A stretch of 64,000 bases of DNA, taken from contig JAFKKV010000038.1 of the NCBI GenBank assembly GCA_017304475.1, forward strand, positions 1 to 64,000, written 5' to 3'. A program made the translations under genes and the position numbers. Origin of the DNA: Hyphomicrobiales bacterium. GTDB lineage: Bacteria; Pseudomonadota; Alphaproteobacteria; Rhizobiales; Phreatobacteraceae. Under the pieces are notes generated by a model. That model saw only the letters and a program-made list of their open reading frames with translations, searched no databases and had not been told where the DNA came from. This document shows, piece by piece, positions 9,007-18,542 of this stretch (its first letter is position 1; each line of letters begins with the position of its first letter).

Positions 9007-9172
9007 CCGTCCTTCGAGGCTCGCAAGAGCTCGCACCTCAGGATGAGGAGTGTGGTGTATTGCGGCGGTGTTGCTCATGAAGCGATACGCGCATCCCGCA
9101 CCGTCGCCGATGCAATACACCACGCTCCTCATCCTGAGGTGCTCGCGCCCTTGCGCGAGCCTCGAAGGACGG
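9007..9172. repeat. Palindromic intergenic repeat, family C
   Basis: Inverted repeat with arms of about 55 bp: the left arm begins CCGTCCTTCGAGGCTCG and runs through CACCTCAGGATGAGGAG and GTGTATTGC; the right arm mirrors it (GCAATACACCACGCTCCTCA ... CTCGAAGGACGG). The loop is about 45 bp. Only one copy is in this window. The 'cctcaggatgagg' palindrome type is widespread in Bradyrhizobium and Bosea-like genomes. It lies in the 750-bp gap between pssA and ureD. Confidence 0.8.
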
Positions 9173-9192
9173 CCGACCTGCGTGCAATGCCA

Positions 9193-9411
9193 TTATCGCG
9201 AATGGTCCCCAGCCGCGCCACCATGCCAGCGGCCGATGACGGCGACGCGGACGCTGAGCAGGCTCGACGGGAAGCCGTGCCGCAATAGCCGGAACGCTTC
9301 CGAATCGGTCTGGGGCTTCATGCCGCGCAACAGCGCGAGCATATCGTCGAATTCGAAGGATGCGGATGACCGCTTCGTCTCGATGCGGCTGTCGGCATGC
9401 GCCTGCGCCAT
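9193..9411 (-). CDS. possible small hypothetical protein
   Basis: I do not recognise this gene. The leftward frame encodes about 72 residues from the ATG at 9411 (MAQAHADSRIETKRSSASFE), with in-frame starts up to 9552. Visible patterns are SFEFDDMLALLRGMKPQTD and EAFRLLRHGFPSSLLSVRVA, which look like two amphipathic helices rather than random shadow translation. No membrane segment or signal is seen. It occupies most of the space between the family C repeat and ureD, which would otherwise be unexplained. The coding claim rests only on the plausible residue pattern, so it is tentative. Confidence 0.4.
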   Translation of the reverse strand: MAQAHADSRIETKRSSASFEFDDMLALLRGMKPQTDSEAFRLLRHGFPSSLLSVRVAVIGRWHGGAAGDHSR

Positions 9412-9670
9412 GACGGCCTCCGGATGGCATTCCACGCGGACAATTCGCTCGTAACGCGATGCACGTCTCGGGTCAGGCTCCCACCGCACGGTTAACGATT
9501 GATGACCTGACGATCCCGAGCCTGTCCCGACCATGGCTGATGATTCGGGCAATTCTCAGGATACGGCCGGCATTCATCCGCGGATGCGCAAGAAATGGTC
9601 ACTTCGTGCTCATTTTCTCGGCTTGCGAGCGTTGTGGCGGCACTTCAAGATCGCCCCGGCTGAGGTGGAC

Positions 9671-10543
9671 ATGCAGGCGACGCAAGCGGTCGGGGCCGAC
9701 CGCGACGCTTTTCGGTGGCGGCACGAGGGCGCGCGCATGCAGCGGGCCCATGGCGTGGGGCGTTTGTCCTTCGTGCGACGGGGCGCCGAGACGGTCATCA
9801 AGGATTGCTATCAGGAGGCCGGCCTGCGCATCCGGCTGCCGCGGCCCGGGCCAGAGATGCCGATCGAGGCCGTCATCATCAATACGGCGGGTGGGCTGAC
9901 CGGCGGCGACCGGTTCGACCTGGAGATCACGGCGGGCGAGGGGACCTCGGCGGTTGTCACCGGCCAGGCAGCCGAGAAGATCTACCGCTCGAGCGGCGGC
10001 ATAGGCTCGTTTCAGACGCGCATCGGCCTCGGCGAGGCGGCGGCACTCGATTGGCTGCCGCAGGAGGCGATCCTGTTCGACGGCGCCGCGCTCGATCGCC
10101 GCCTCGATGTCGAGATGGCCGGTGACGCGCATCTCCTGGCGGTCGAGAGCGTGGTGTTCGGGCGGCTGGCGCGCGGCGAGAGCGTGACCCACGGCTTCCT
10201 GTTCGACCGCTGGCGGATCAGGCGCGGCGGCCGGCTCGTCTATGCCGAGGGCCTGCGTTTCGACGGACCGGTGGCGGAGAGGCTCGGCGCCAGGGCCGCG
10301 GGCGGCGGTGCGGTCGCCGCGGCGAGCCTGGTGATGGTGTCGCCGCGCGCTGAGACCTGGCTCGAGCCGGCGCGGGACCTGCTGGCGCGCCTCGAGCCGA
10401 CCGGCGTGGAAGCAGGGGTAAGCGCCTTCGACGGGCTGCTCTCGATACGGCTCCTGTCAGCTGATCCCTTTGCGTTGCGCCGCGGACTGGTCCAGCTTCT
10501 GGAAATGCTGCGCGGGCCGCTGCCCCGCGTCTGGTCTTGCTGA
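9671..10543 (+). CDS. ureD: urease accessory protein UreD
   Basis: 290 residues from the ATG at 9671, chosen because it has a good ribosome-binding site (GAGGTGG, 3 bp upstream) and gives a normal UreD length; the frame is open to an ATG at 9533, which would add 46 atypical residues. UreD (UreH) binds apo-urease and helps UreF/UreG deliver nickel. Recognisable motifs are INTAGGLTGGDRFDLEI, TGQAAEKIYRSSGG, and WLPQEAILFDGAALDRRLDVE. First gene of the urease cluster; ureA follows after 9 bp. Confidence 0.93.
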   Translation: MQATQAVGADRDAFRWRHEGARMQRAHGVGRLSFVRRGAETVIKDCYQEAGLRIRLPRPGPEMPIEAVIINTAGGLTGGDRFDLEITAGEGTSAVVTGQAAEKIYRSSGGIGSFQTRIGLGEAAALDWLPQEAILFDGAALDRRLDVEMAGDAHLLAVESVVFGRLARGESVTHGFLFDRWRIRRGGRLVYAEGLRFDGPVAERLGARAAGGGAVAAASLVMVSPRAETWLEPARDLLARLEPTGVEAGVSAFDGLLSIRLLSADPFALRRGLVQLLEMLRGPLPRVWSC

Positions 10544-10552
10544 GGATCCCGG

Positions 10553-10855
10553 ATGAACCTGTCGCCGCGTGAGAAAGACAAGCTGCTGATCGCCATGGCG
10601 GCCATGGTGGCGCGCCGCAGGCTCGAGCGCGGCGTCAAGCTCAACTACCCCGAGGCGATCGCGCTGATCACCGATTTCGTCGTCGAGGGCGCGCGCGACG
10701 GCCGCGCCGTCGCCGACCTGATGGAGGCCGGCGCCCATGTCGTCGGCCGCGACCAGGTGATGTCCGGCATCGCCGAGATGATCCATGATGTCCAGGTCGA
10801 GGCGACCTTTCCCGACGGCACCAAGCTCGTCACAGTGCACAATCCGATCCGCTGA
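10553..10855 (+). CDS. ureA: urease subunit gamma
   Basis: 100 residues, the standard length. Smallest structural subunit of the nickel enzyme that hydrolyses urea to ammonia and carbamate in the cytoplasm. Characteristic sequence from the start: MNLSPREKDKLLIAMAAMVA, RGVKLNYPEAIALITDF, EGARDGRAVADLM, and VQVEATFPDGTKLVTVHNPI at the C-terminus. Separate ureA and ureB genes, not fused, as in most alphaproteobacteria. Confidence 0.98.
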   Translation: MNLSPREKDKLLIAMAAMVARRRLERGVKLNYPEAIALITDFVVEGARDGRAVADLMEAGAHVVGRDQVMSGIAEMIHDVQVEATFPDGTKLVTVHNPIR

Positions 10856-10877
10856 CCGAATTGCAGAGACCCACGCC

Positions 10878-11471
10878 ATGAAACCGACCTCTCCATTCCT
10901 GACGCTCCTGGTCGCCGTGATGATGACGACGGCCGCCGAGGCTCATACCGGCATCGGCTCGACCTCGGCCTTTGCCTCCGGCTTCATGCATCCGCTCGGT
11001 GGCCTCGATCACATGCTCGCCATGGTCGCGGTTGGATTGTGGGCGGGGTCGCGTGGCGGCGCCGCCATCTGGGTCTGGCCGGCGACTTTCGTCGGGGTGA
11101 TGGTGCTCGGCGGGATGCTCGGCATGGCCGGCGTGGGCCTGCCTTTCGTCGAGCAGGGCATTCTCGCCTCGGTCCTGCTGCTCGGCCTCGCGGTGGCGCT
11201 CGCCGCCCGGCCGAGCGTCGCCGCCGGAGCCGCGGCCATCGCGCTCGCTGCTCTGTTCCATGGTCATGCCCATGGCGTCGAGGTGCCGGCCAATGCATCC
11301 GGGCTGGGCTATGCGCTCGGCTTCGCGCTCTCGACCGCGGCGCTGCATCTCGCGGGCGTCGCCGTGACCGTCGTCGCGGCGCGCCTGACCGTACCGCTGG
11401 CGGTGCGTACGGCCGGCGCCCTGACGGCCGCCGCCGGCATCGCGCTGGCCATGTCGGGCGGGCTCGCCTGA
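10878..11471 (+). CDS. HupE/UreJ-family membrane protein
   Basis: 197 residues from the ATG at 10878. An N-terminal signal sequence ending ..TTAAEA is followed by HTG and GFMHPLGGLDHMLAMVAVGLWA, the His-rich first transmembrane motif of the HupE/UreJ family. Five or six more hydrophobic helices follow, with another His cluster (LFHGHAHGVE) near residue 130. Family members are secondary nickel or cobalt permeases. Its location inside the urease operon makes nickel uptake for urease the likely job. UreJ is the name used when it sits in ure operons. Confidence 0.88.
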   Translation: MKPTSPFLTLLVAVMMTTAAEAHTGIGSTSAFASGFMHPLGGLDHMLAMVAVGLWAGSRGGAAIWVWPATFVGVMVLGGMLGMAGVGLPFVEQGILASVLLLGLAVALAARPSVAAGAAAIALAALFHGHAHGVEVPANASGLGYALGFALSTAALHLAGVAVTVVAARLTVPLAVRTAGALTAAAGIALAMSGGLA

Positions 11472-11525
11472 CGTCGTTCCAATATGTCCCCGGCGGCGCG
11501 CCCGCCGACCCGACAGGAGGCATCG

Positions 11526-11786
11526 ATGCTCGAACTGCGCCCGAACTGCGAATGCTGCGACCGGGACCTGCCGCCGGAGGCGCGCGATGCGGTCATCTGT
11601 ACCTTCGAATGCACCTTCTGCGCCGATTGCGCCGATAAGGTTCTCGGCGGCACCTGCCCGAATTGCGGCGGCGAACTGGTCCGCCGCCCGGTCCGGCCGG
11701 CGGCCAAGCTCGCCCGGTTCCCGGCCTCCGCCAAACGGGTGCTGAAGCCCGAGGGCTGCGCCGGCCTGCAGGCGAGGGGGCACTGA
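11526..11786 (+). CDS. DUF1272 domain-containing Cys-rich protein
   Basis: 86 residues from the ATG at 11526, which has a strong AGGAGG site 6 bp upstream; the longer frame from 11484 is less likely. The core has eight Cys in zinc-ribbon-like order: NCECCDRDLPPEA, CTFECTFCADCADKVLGG, and TCPNCGGELV. The tail is basic. Matches the DUF1272 family, whose function is unknown. It is packed between ureJ and ureB (2 bp from ureB), so it may have a metal-related role in urease maturation, but that is inference from position only. Confidence 0.8.
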   Translation: MLELRPNCECCDRDLPPEARDAVICTFECTFCADCADKVLGGTCPNCGGELVRRPVRPAAKLARFPASAKRVLKPEGCAGLQARGH

Positions 11787-11787
11787 G

Positions 11788-12093
11788 ATGAAGCCGGGCG
11801 AAATCATCACGCCGGCCGGCGACGTGGTGCTCAATGCCGGCGCCAACAGCGTGACGCTGACCGTTTCGAACACCGGCGACCGGCCGGTGCAGGTCGGTTC
11901 GCATTACCATTTCTTCGAGACCAATCCCGGCCTCTCCTTCGATCGCGACATGGCGCGCGGCATGCGCCTCGACATTCCCGCGGGCACGGCGGTGCGGTTC
12001 GAGCCGGGCCAGACCCGCGAGGTGACGCTCGTGCCCTATCGCGGCGACAAGACCGTCTACGGCTTCCGCCAGGGCGTCATGGGCAAACTTTGA
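11788..12093 (+). CDS. ureB: urease subunit beta
   Basis: 101 residues, normal length. Signature sequence MKPGEIITPAGDVVLNAG, then NTGDRPVQVGSHYHFFETNP, DIPAGTAVRFEPGQTREVTL, and GFRQGVMGKL at the end. The stop codon lies inside the first copy of a 50-bp tandem duplication (12075-12174). Co-transcribed with DUF1272 upstream (2 bp gap) and ureC downstream (91 bp). Confidence 0.98.
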   Translation: MKPGEIITPAGDVVLNAGANSVTLTVSNTGDRPVQVGSHYHFFETNPGLSFDRDMARGMRLDIPAGTAVRFEPGQTREVTLVPYRGDKTVYGFRQGVMGKL

Positions 12094-12174
12094 AGGTCAG
12101 CATGATCAGGCCGCCAGCGGCCTACGTGATGGGCAAGCTTTGAACGTCCGCATCATCAGGCCGCCCGCGGCCTA
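12075..12174 (+). repeat. 50-bp tandem duplication spanning the ureB stop codon
   Basis: Two 50-bp units, 12075-12124 and 12125-12174, differing at about six positions. Unit 1 holds the last ureB codons (VMGKL and stop) plus a GGCCGCCAGCGGCC palindrome. Unit 2 repeats the same codons as a vestigial C-terminus and a GGCCGCCCGCGGCC palindrome, ending just before the ureC ribosome-binding site (CTAGGAGAA). So two small hairpins now lie between ureB and ureC. Confidence 0.9.
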
Positions 12175-12184
12175 GGAGAACACG

Positions 12185-13900
<1,716 letters not shown>

Positions 13901-13950
13901 GGGGCAGGGGGCGAGGGGGCGGGAGCGGCCGCCGCTTGCCGGAATCTCTG

Positions 13951-14132
13951 TACGTCATCCCCGGCGAGCCCGAGCAGAAGCTCTTGCTTCTGCCGAGGGC
14001 GAGGGAAGGGGATCCAGGAGCCGCTGCGTCTGCGCTCTAAGTGCATGCGGATCAAGGATTTCTCTGCGTTGAAGGATGAGCCCTGCAACCCCTGGATCCC
14101 CTTCCCTCGCTTCGCTCGCCGGGGATGACGTA
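13951..14132. repeat. Palindromic repeat element between ureC and ureE (family D)
   Basis: Inverted repeat with a perfect 19-bp outer arm (TACGTCATCCCCGGCGAGC at 13951-13969, mirrored at 14114-14132). Further inner pairing comes from GAAGGGGATCCAGG against CCTGGATCCCCTTC. The middle contains AAGGATTTCTCTGCGTTGAAGG. The element fills most of the ureC-ureE gap (13901-14284), which otherwise shows no gene. It could be folded in the RNA and reduce or process the distal ure message. Confidence 0.85.
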
Positions 14133-14284
14133 TTGTGCTTTTTGGCGCCCGGTGGAGAGTTGCCGCGCCCTTGCCGTCCCGGCCCCGTCGCCGCTCTGGC
14201 TGAACCATGCGTTTCGTCCGTGTAGCCAGAACCTCGCCGCGGCTCTATTCCTTGTCGCCCCATTGCCATCCTGCGGGAAACCCC

Positions 14285-15094
14285 ATGATCCGCGCCATCG
14301 CCGTCCGTTCGCCCCGTTCCTTTCCCGACAGCGCGGTGATCGACCGCGTCGTGCTCGATTATGACGACCGGCATCGCCGGCGCATGGCGATGGAGGGGGT
14401 CGAGGGCACCGCATTCCTGCTCGATCTCGCCGAGGCCGTGCCGCTCGTCTCCGACAGCGGGCTGGCGCTCGAGGACGGCCGGATCGTCCTAGTGGTGGCC
14501 GCCGCCGAGCCGCTGCTGGAGATCCGCGCCAAGGATCCGAACCACATGGTCCGGATCGCCTGGCATCTCGGCAACCGTCATCTGCCGACGCAGATCCTCG
14601 GCTCCAAGCTGCGCATCCGCCGCGATCACGTCATCGAGGACATGGTCAAGGGGCTGGGCGCCAAGGTGATTGCGATCGAGGCGCCGTTCGATCCCGAAGG
14701 CGGCGCCTATGGCCATGGCACGGTGACCGGCCACGATCATTCCGACCATGATCACGACCACGGCCACAAGCATGGGCACGGCCACAAACACGACCACGGT
14801 CACAAACACGACCACGGCCACAAGCATGACCACGGTCACAAGCATGACCACGGCCACAAGCATGACGATGGTCACAAACATGTCCACGATCACGCGGCCG
14901 AGGATCATGCCGGCGCGCCGCGCGACGTTCTGGGCGTCCAGAGCCCCGGACACGTGCATGACGATGCCTGTGGCTGCGGCCACGACCATGACCACGGTCA
15001 CAAGCATGATCACGGCCACAAACATGATCATGGGCATGATCACAAACACGATCATGGGCACCATCATCACGGCCACGACCACAAGCATGGCTGA
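14285..15094 (+). CDS. ureE: urease accessory metallochaperone UreE with long His-rich tail
   Basis: 269 residues from the ATG at 14285 (the frame opens earlier but MIRAIAVR is the expected start). Residues 1-148 are a normal UreE: peptide-binding domain, then the nickel-binding half with NHMVRIAWHLGNRHLPTQIL, including the conserved surface His. Residues 149-269 are an exceptional tail with about 49 His, built from GHKHDH hexapeptides and split by a spacer (ACGCG, AEDHAGAPRDVLG). His tails store nickel in several UreE proteins, but most have 10-20 His. The stop overlaps ureF by 8 bp. Confidence 0.95.
   Translation: MIRAIAVRSPRSFPDSAVIDRVVLDYDDRHRRRMAMEGVEGTAFLLDLAEAVPLVSDSGLALEDGRIVLVVAAAEPLLEIRAKDPNHMVRIAWHLGNRHLPTQILGSKLRIRRDHVIEDMVKGLGAKVIAIEAPFDPEGGAYGHGTVTGHDHSDHDHDHGHKHGHGHKHDHGHKHDHGHKHDHGHKHDHGHKHDDGHKHVHDHAAEDHAGAPRDVLGVQSPGHVHDDACGCGHDHDHGHKHDHGHKHDHGHDHKHDHGHHHHGHDHKHG
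14762..14887 (+). repeat. 18-bp coding tandem repeats in the UreE His tail
   Basis: Seven consecutive 18-bp units (consensus GGYCACAARCAYGACCAC), each coding the hexapeptide GHKHDH or a close variant. A shorter second block with the same unit starts at 14995 and runs to about 15075. Third-base differences between units show that they are not all fresh copies. Such arrays can expand or shrink by slippage without shifting the frame. Confidence 0.9.
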
Positions 15095-15779
15095 GCCGGT
15101 CCGGCCGGCGGCGCTCTACCGGTTGCTCGCCTGGATGTCGCCGTCCTATCCGGTCGGCGCCTTCAGCTATTCCCATGGGCTGGAATGGGCGGTGGAAACC
15201 GGCGACATTGCCAGCGCGGCGACGCTGGTCGACTGGCTCGCCGTGGTGATCGGCGAGGGATCCGGGCTCGCCGACGCGACCTTTTTCGTCCATGCCCATC
15301 GGGCGGTCGTCTCGGGCGACGCGGCCGCGCTGACCGCGGTGGCGGAGCTGGCGCTGGCCTTCCAGCCATCGCGGGAACGCCTGCTGGAAACGACGGCGCA
15401 GGGCAATGCCTTCATGCTGGCGACGGAAGCCGCCTGGCCCGCCGATGCCCTCGCCTTGCTGCGCCGGGCCTGGAGCGGGGCGGTCGCCTATCCCGTGGCG
15501 GTCGGGGTGGCGACCTCGGCCCATGGCATCGACGAGGCGGTTGCGCTGCACGCCTTCCTGCATGCGGTGACGGCGAACCTGGTCTCGGCGGCGGTGCGCC
15601 TGGTGCCGCTCGGCCAGACCGACGGCCAGCGCGTGCTGGCGGCCCTCGAGCCGCTGGTCGAGGCGACCGCCGCGCTTGCCGCGCGCACGGCGCTCGACGA
15701 CATTGGCGGCCATGCGCTGCGCTCGGACATCGCCTCGATGCGCCACGAAACCCAATATACCCGGCTGTTCAGGAGCTGA
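15087..15779 (+). CDS. ureF: urease accessory protein UreF
   Basis: 230 residues from the ATG at 15087, overlapping the ureE end by 8 bp. The open frame starts earlier but that part is out-of-frame His-tail DNA. All-helical protein that, with UreD, forms the platform for UreG on apo-urease and guards the GTPase cycle. Motifs: SPSYPVGAFSYSHGLEWAVE near the start, LETTAQGNAFM, VGVATSAHGID, and DIASMRHETQYTRLFRS at the C-terminus, all typical. Confidence 0.95.
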   Translation: MAEPVRPAALYRLLAWMSPSYPVGAFSYSHGLEWAVETGDIASAATLVDWLAVVIGEGSGLADATFFVHAHRAVVSGDAAALTAVAELALAFQPSRERLLETTAQGNAFMLATEAAWPADALALLRRAWSGAVAYPVAVGVATSAHGIDEAVALHAFLHAVTANLVSAAVRLVPLGQTDGQRVLAALEPLVEATAALAARTALDDIGGHALRSDIASMRHETQYTRLFRS

Positions 15780-15782
15780 CCC

Positions 15783-16418
15783 ATGCCTTATGGATCGATG
15801 CCTTCGCCTCATGGCCCCCTTCGTGTCGGCATCGGCGGCCCGGTCGGCTCCGGCAAGACCGCGCTGATGGATGCGCTGTGCAAGGCGCTGAAGGGCTCGT
15901 TCGAGATCGCCGCCATCACCAACGACATCTATACCAAGTGGGACGCCGAATATCTGATGCGCTCCGGAGCCTTGCCGACCGAGCGGATCATGGGCGTGGA
16001 GACCGGCGGCTGCCCGCATACGGCGATCCGTGAGGATGCCTCGATCAACCTGGCGGCGGTTGCCGAGATGCGCACGAAATTCCCCGAACTCGACCTGATC
16101 CTGATCGAATCGGGCGGCGACAATCTGGCCGCGACCTTCTCGCCCGAGCTTGCCGATCTGACCATCTATGTCATCGACGTCGCGGCCGGCGAGAAGATCC
16201 CGTCCAAGGGCGGACCTGGCATCACGCGTTCGGACCTGCTGGTCATCAACAAGACCGATCTCGCCCCGATGGTCGGCGCCGATCTCGGCAATATGGACCG
16301 GGATTCCAAGCGCATGCGTGGCCAGCGCCCCTTCGTCTTCACCAATATCAAGACCGGCGACGGCGTCGACACGGTGGTGCGCTTCATCCGCGACAAGGGT
16401 GGCCTCAAGGCTGCGTGA
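15783..16418 (+). CDS. ureG: urease accessory GTPase UreG
   Basis: 211 residues, SIMIBI-class GTPase that couples GTP hydrolysis to nickel insertion. P-loop VGIGGPVGSGKTALMDAL, the TNDIYTKWDAE segment, metal-binding CPH motif in VETGGCPHTAIREDAS, the ESGGDNLAATFSPEL region, and the NKTD base-recognition motif are all present. Three bases after ureF. Last gene of the urease cluster. Confidence 0.97.
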   Translation: MPYGSMPSPHGPLRVGIGGPVGSGKTALMDALCKALKGSFEIAAITNDIYTKWDAEYLMRSGALPTERIMGVETGGCPHTAIREDASINLAAVAEMRTKFPELDLILIESGGDNLAATFSPELADLTIYVIDVAAGEKIPSKGGPGITRSDLLVINKTDLAPMVGADLGNMDRDSKRMRGQRPFVFTNIKTGDGVDTVVRFIRDKGGLKAA

Positions 16419-16457
16419 GGCGCGCGGCCGCCATTTCGCCCATGCGCCTTGCGGCCT

Positions 16458-16488
16458 TTGCGTAAATCGTTTCAAGAGCCATTATAAA
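16458..16488 (+). promoter_or_regulatory. candidate promoter for the UxaA/Rid operon
   Basis: A TATAAA hexamer at 16483-16488 with TTGCGT at 16458-16463 (19-bp spacer, longer than ideal) in the 120-bp gap after ureG. The region is clearly more AT-rich than its surroundings. Supports a separate transcript for the UxaA-family gene starting at 16539. By-eye match only. Confidence 0.35.
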
Positions 16489-16538
16489 CAGGCATGCAGG
16501 CGGATAATGCCGGGCAACGGATTTTCGGGAGTGACGCC

Positions 16539-18059
16539 ATGACCACGCAACCGCGTTTCATCCGGCTCGCGGCGGGTGACAATGTCGTCGTCGCGGTCGA
16601 TCTCATCGATGCCGGCAAGCGTGTCGACGGCGTCACCGCCACCGCGCGCGTGCTGAAGGGCCACAAGATGGCGACCCAGCCGATCGCGCAGGACGCGCCG
16701 GTGGTCAAATATGGTCAGATCATCGGCTTCGCCTCGCAGCCGATCGCTCCCGGCGAATGGGTGCACAGCCATAACTGCCACTTCGCCACGTTCGACCGTG
16801 ACTACGCCTTCGCCAAGGACGCCGAGCCGGAGGCGATCCTGCCGCTCGCCGAGCGCGCCACCTTCCAGGGGTTTCGCCGCGCCAAGGGCCGCGCCGGCAC
16901 GCGCAATTACATCGCGATCCTCACCTCGGTGAACTGCTCGGCCTCGGTCGCCCGCTTCATGGCCGAGGCGGTCAACCGTTCGGGCATGCTGGCCGAGTTT
17001 CCCAATGTCGACGGCGTCATTCCGCTGGTGCATGGCACCGGCTGCGGCATAGCCGGGGAGGGGCTCGGTTTCGATATCCTGGAGCGGACCATCTGGGGTT
17101 ATGCCACCAATCCCAACGTCTCGGCGGTGCTGATCGTCGGCCTCGGCTGCGAGGTGTTCCAGATCCCCCGGCTGATGAAGGATTACGGCATCGCGCCGGG
17201 CGCCCATTTCCAGTCGATGACCATCCAGGAGACCGGCGGCACGAAGAAGTCGATCGAGGCGGGCGTCGCGCGCATTCGCGAGATGCTGCCGCTGGTCAAC
17301 CAGGCCAAACGCGAAACCTTGCCGGCTTCGGAACTGTGCCTTGCGCTGCAATGTGGCGGTTCGGACGGCTATTCGGGCATCACCGCCAACCCGGCACTGG
17401 GCAAGGCGGTGGATCTCCTGGTCAAGCATGGCGGCACGGCGGTGCTGTCGGAGACTCCGGAAATCTATGGCGCCGAACATTTGCTGACGCGCCGGGCTGA
17501 GAGCCGCGAGGTCGGCGAGAAGCTGGTCTCCATCATCAAATGGTGGGAGGCCTATACGACCAAGCACGAGGGCTCGATGGACAACAATCCCTCGCCCGGC
17601 AACAAGGCGGGCGGCCTCACCACCATTCTCGAGAAGTCGCTGGGTGCCGCCGCCAAGGGTGGTTCGACGACGCTGCGTGCGGTCTATCATTATGCCGAGA
17701 AGATCGACCGGGCCGGTTTCGTCTATATGGACACGCCCGGCTACGATCCGGTGGCGGCTACCGGCCAGGTCGCCGGCGGTTCCAATGTGCTGTGCTTCAC
17801 CACTGGCCGCGGTTCGGCCTATGGCTGCAAGCCGACCCCGTCGATCAAGCTCGCCACCAATTCCGACATCTACACGCGGATGATCGACGACATGGACATC
17901 AATTGCGGCGACGTGCTCGACGGCGTGTCGCTGGAGGACAAGGGCCGGGAGATCTTCGAGCTGATCCTGCGGACCGCGTCCGGCGACAAGACCAAATCCG
18001 AGCTGCTCGGTTATGGCGACAATGAATTCGTGCCCTGGCAGATCGGCGCAACCATGTGA
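16539..18059 (+). CDS. UxaA family hydrolase (altronate/galactarate dehydratase-like)
   Basis: 506 residues from the ATG at 16539 (GGGAG site upstream); an ATG at 16494 would add 15 residues. Two parts: an N-terminal SAF-like domain (about residues 5-95, with HSHNCHFATFDRDYAF) and a long C-terminal altronate-dehydratase domain (GRAGTRNYIAILTSVNCSAS, VHGTGCGIAGEGLGFD, LALQCGGSDGYSGITANPAL, MDNNPSPGNKAGGLTT). This full-length layout is that of UxaA/GarD enzymes, which dehydrate sugar acids using Fe2+. Related members act on other hydroxy acids, so the substrate is open. Followed after 10 bp by the first of two Rid proteins. Confidence 0.85.
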   Translation: MTTQPRFIRLAAGDNVVVAVDLIDAGKRVDGVTATARVLKGHKMATQPIAQDAPVVKYGQIIGFASQPIAPGEWVHSHNCHFATFDRDYAFAKDAEPEAILPLAERATFQGFRRAKGRAGTRNYIAILTSVNCSASVARFMAEAVNRSGMLAEFPNVDGVIPLVHGTGCGIAGEGLGFDILERTIWGYATNPNVSAVLIVGLGCEVFQIPRLMKDYGIAPGAHFQSMTIQETGGTKKSIEAGVARIREMLPLVNQAKRETLPASELCLALQCGGSDGYSGITANPALGKAVDLLVKHGGTAVLSETPEIYGAEHLLTRRAESREVGEKLVSIIKWWEAYTTKHEGSMDNNPSPGNKAGGLTTILEKSLGAAAKGGSTTLRAVYHYAEKIDRAGFVYMDTPGYDPVAATGQVAGGSNVLCFTTGRGSAYGCKPTPSIKLATNSDIYTRMIDDMDINCGDVLDGVSLEDKGREIFELILRTASGDKTKSELLGYGDNEFVPWQIGATM

Positions 18060-18069
18060 GGCCTGAGCG

Positions 18070-18453
18070 ATGCAACGACGCGTGGTCAGTTCGGACGATA
18101 CGCCTTGCGCCATCGGGGGCTATGCCCAGGCCGTCGAGGTGACGGCCGCCACCCGGACGCTTTATGTCAGCGGTCAGATCCCGGTCGATGCCAAGGGTGA
18201 ATGTCCGAAGGGCTTCGCCGCGCAGTGCCGGCTCGCCTGGCGCAATGTGCTGGCCCAGCTCGCCGCGGCCGACATGACGGTCGCCAATCTCGCCAAGGTG
18301 ACGATCTTCCTGGCGGAACGCCGCTTCGCCCTGGAAAACCGCGAGATACGCCAGGAGGTGCTCGGCGCACATCAGCCGGCTTTGACGGTGATCATCACGG
18401 GCATTTTCGACGAGGCCTGGTTCATCGAGATCGAGGCCGTCGCGGTCGCGTAA
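18070..18453 (+). CDS. Rid/YjgF family protein, copy 1
   Basis: 127 residues with the Rid fold pattern: TLYVSGQIPVDAKGECP, QCRLAWRNVLAQLAAADM, LAKVTIFLAERRFALENRE, and a C-terminal FIEIEAVAVA. RidA enzymes hydrolyse reactive enamines and imines. The position of the catalytic Arg of RidA (PAR before the last strand) reads PALTVI here, so the classic deaminase residue seems absent, as in several Rid subfamilies of unknown function. Ten bases behind the UxaA gene and followed by a similar gene at 18543. Confidence 0.85.
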   Translation: MQRRVVSSDDTPCAIGGYAQAVEVTAATRTLYVSGQIPVDAKGECPKGFAAQCRLAWRNVLAQLAAADMTVANLAKVTIFLAERRFALENREIRQEVLGAHQPALTVIITGIFDEAWFIEIEAVAVA

Positions 18454-18542
18454 CGAGCGGGCGCGACAGGAGCCAACAGCCGGGCAGGGCGCGTCCTTCC
18501 TGGCGCGCCGGTCGGACGGCACAACCCAGCGAGACCCAGATC

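Noticed and set aside
14762..15075. CRISPR-like array
   Set aside because: Direct repeats without spacers, in frame, coding the UreE His tail.
14489..15088. hydrophobic 'MLVVVAVMMV' leftward frame in the UreE tail
   Set aside because: Complement of His/Asp codons gives Val/Met/Ile; not a membrane protein.
14646..16475. 609-residue leftward frame with C/H-rich repeats across ureE-ureF-ureG
   Set aside because: Produced by the complement of the UreE His repeats; all three genes are secure on the other strand.
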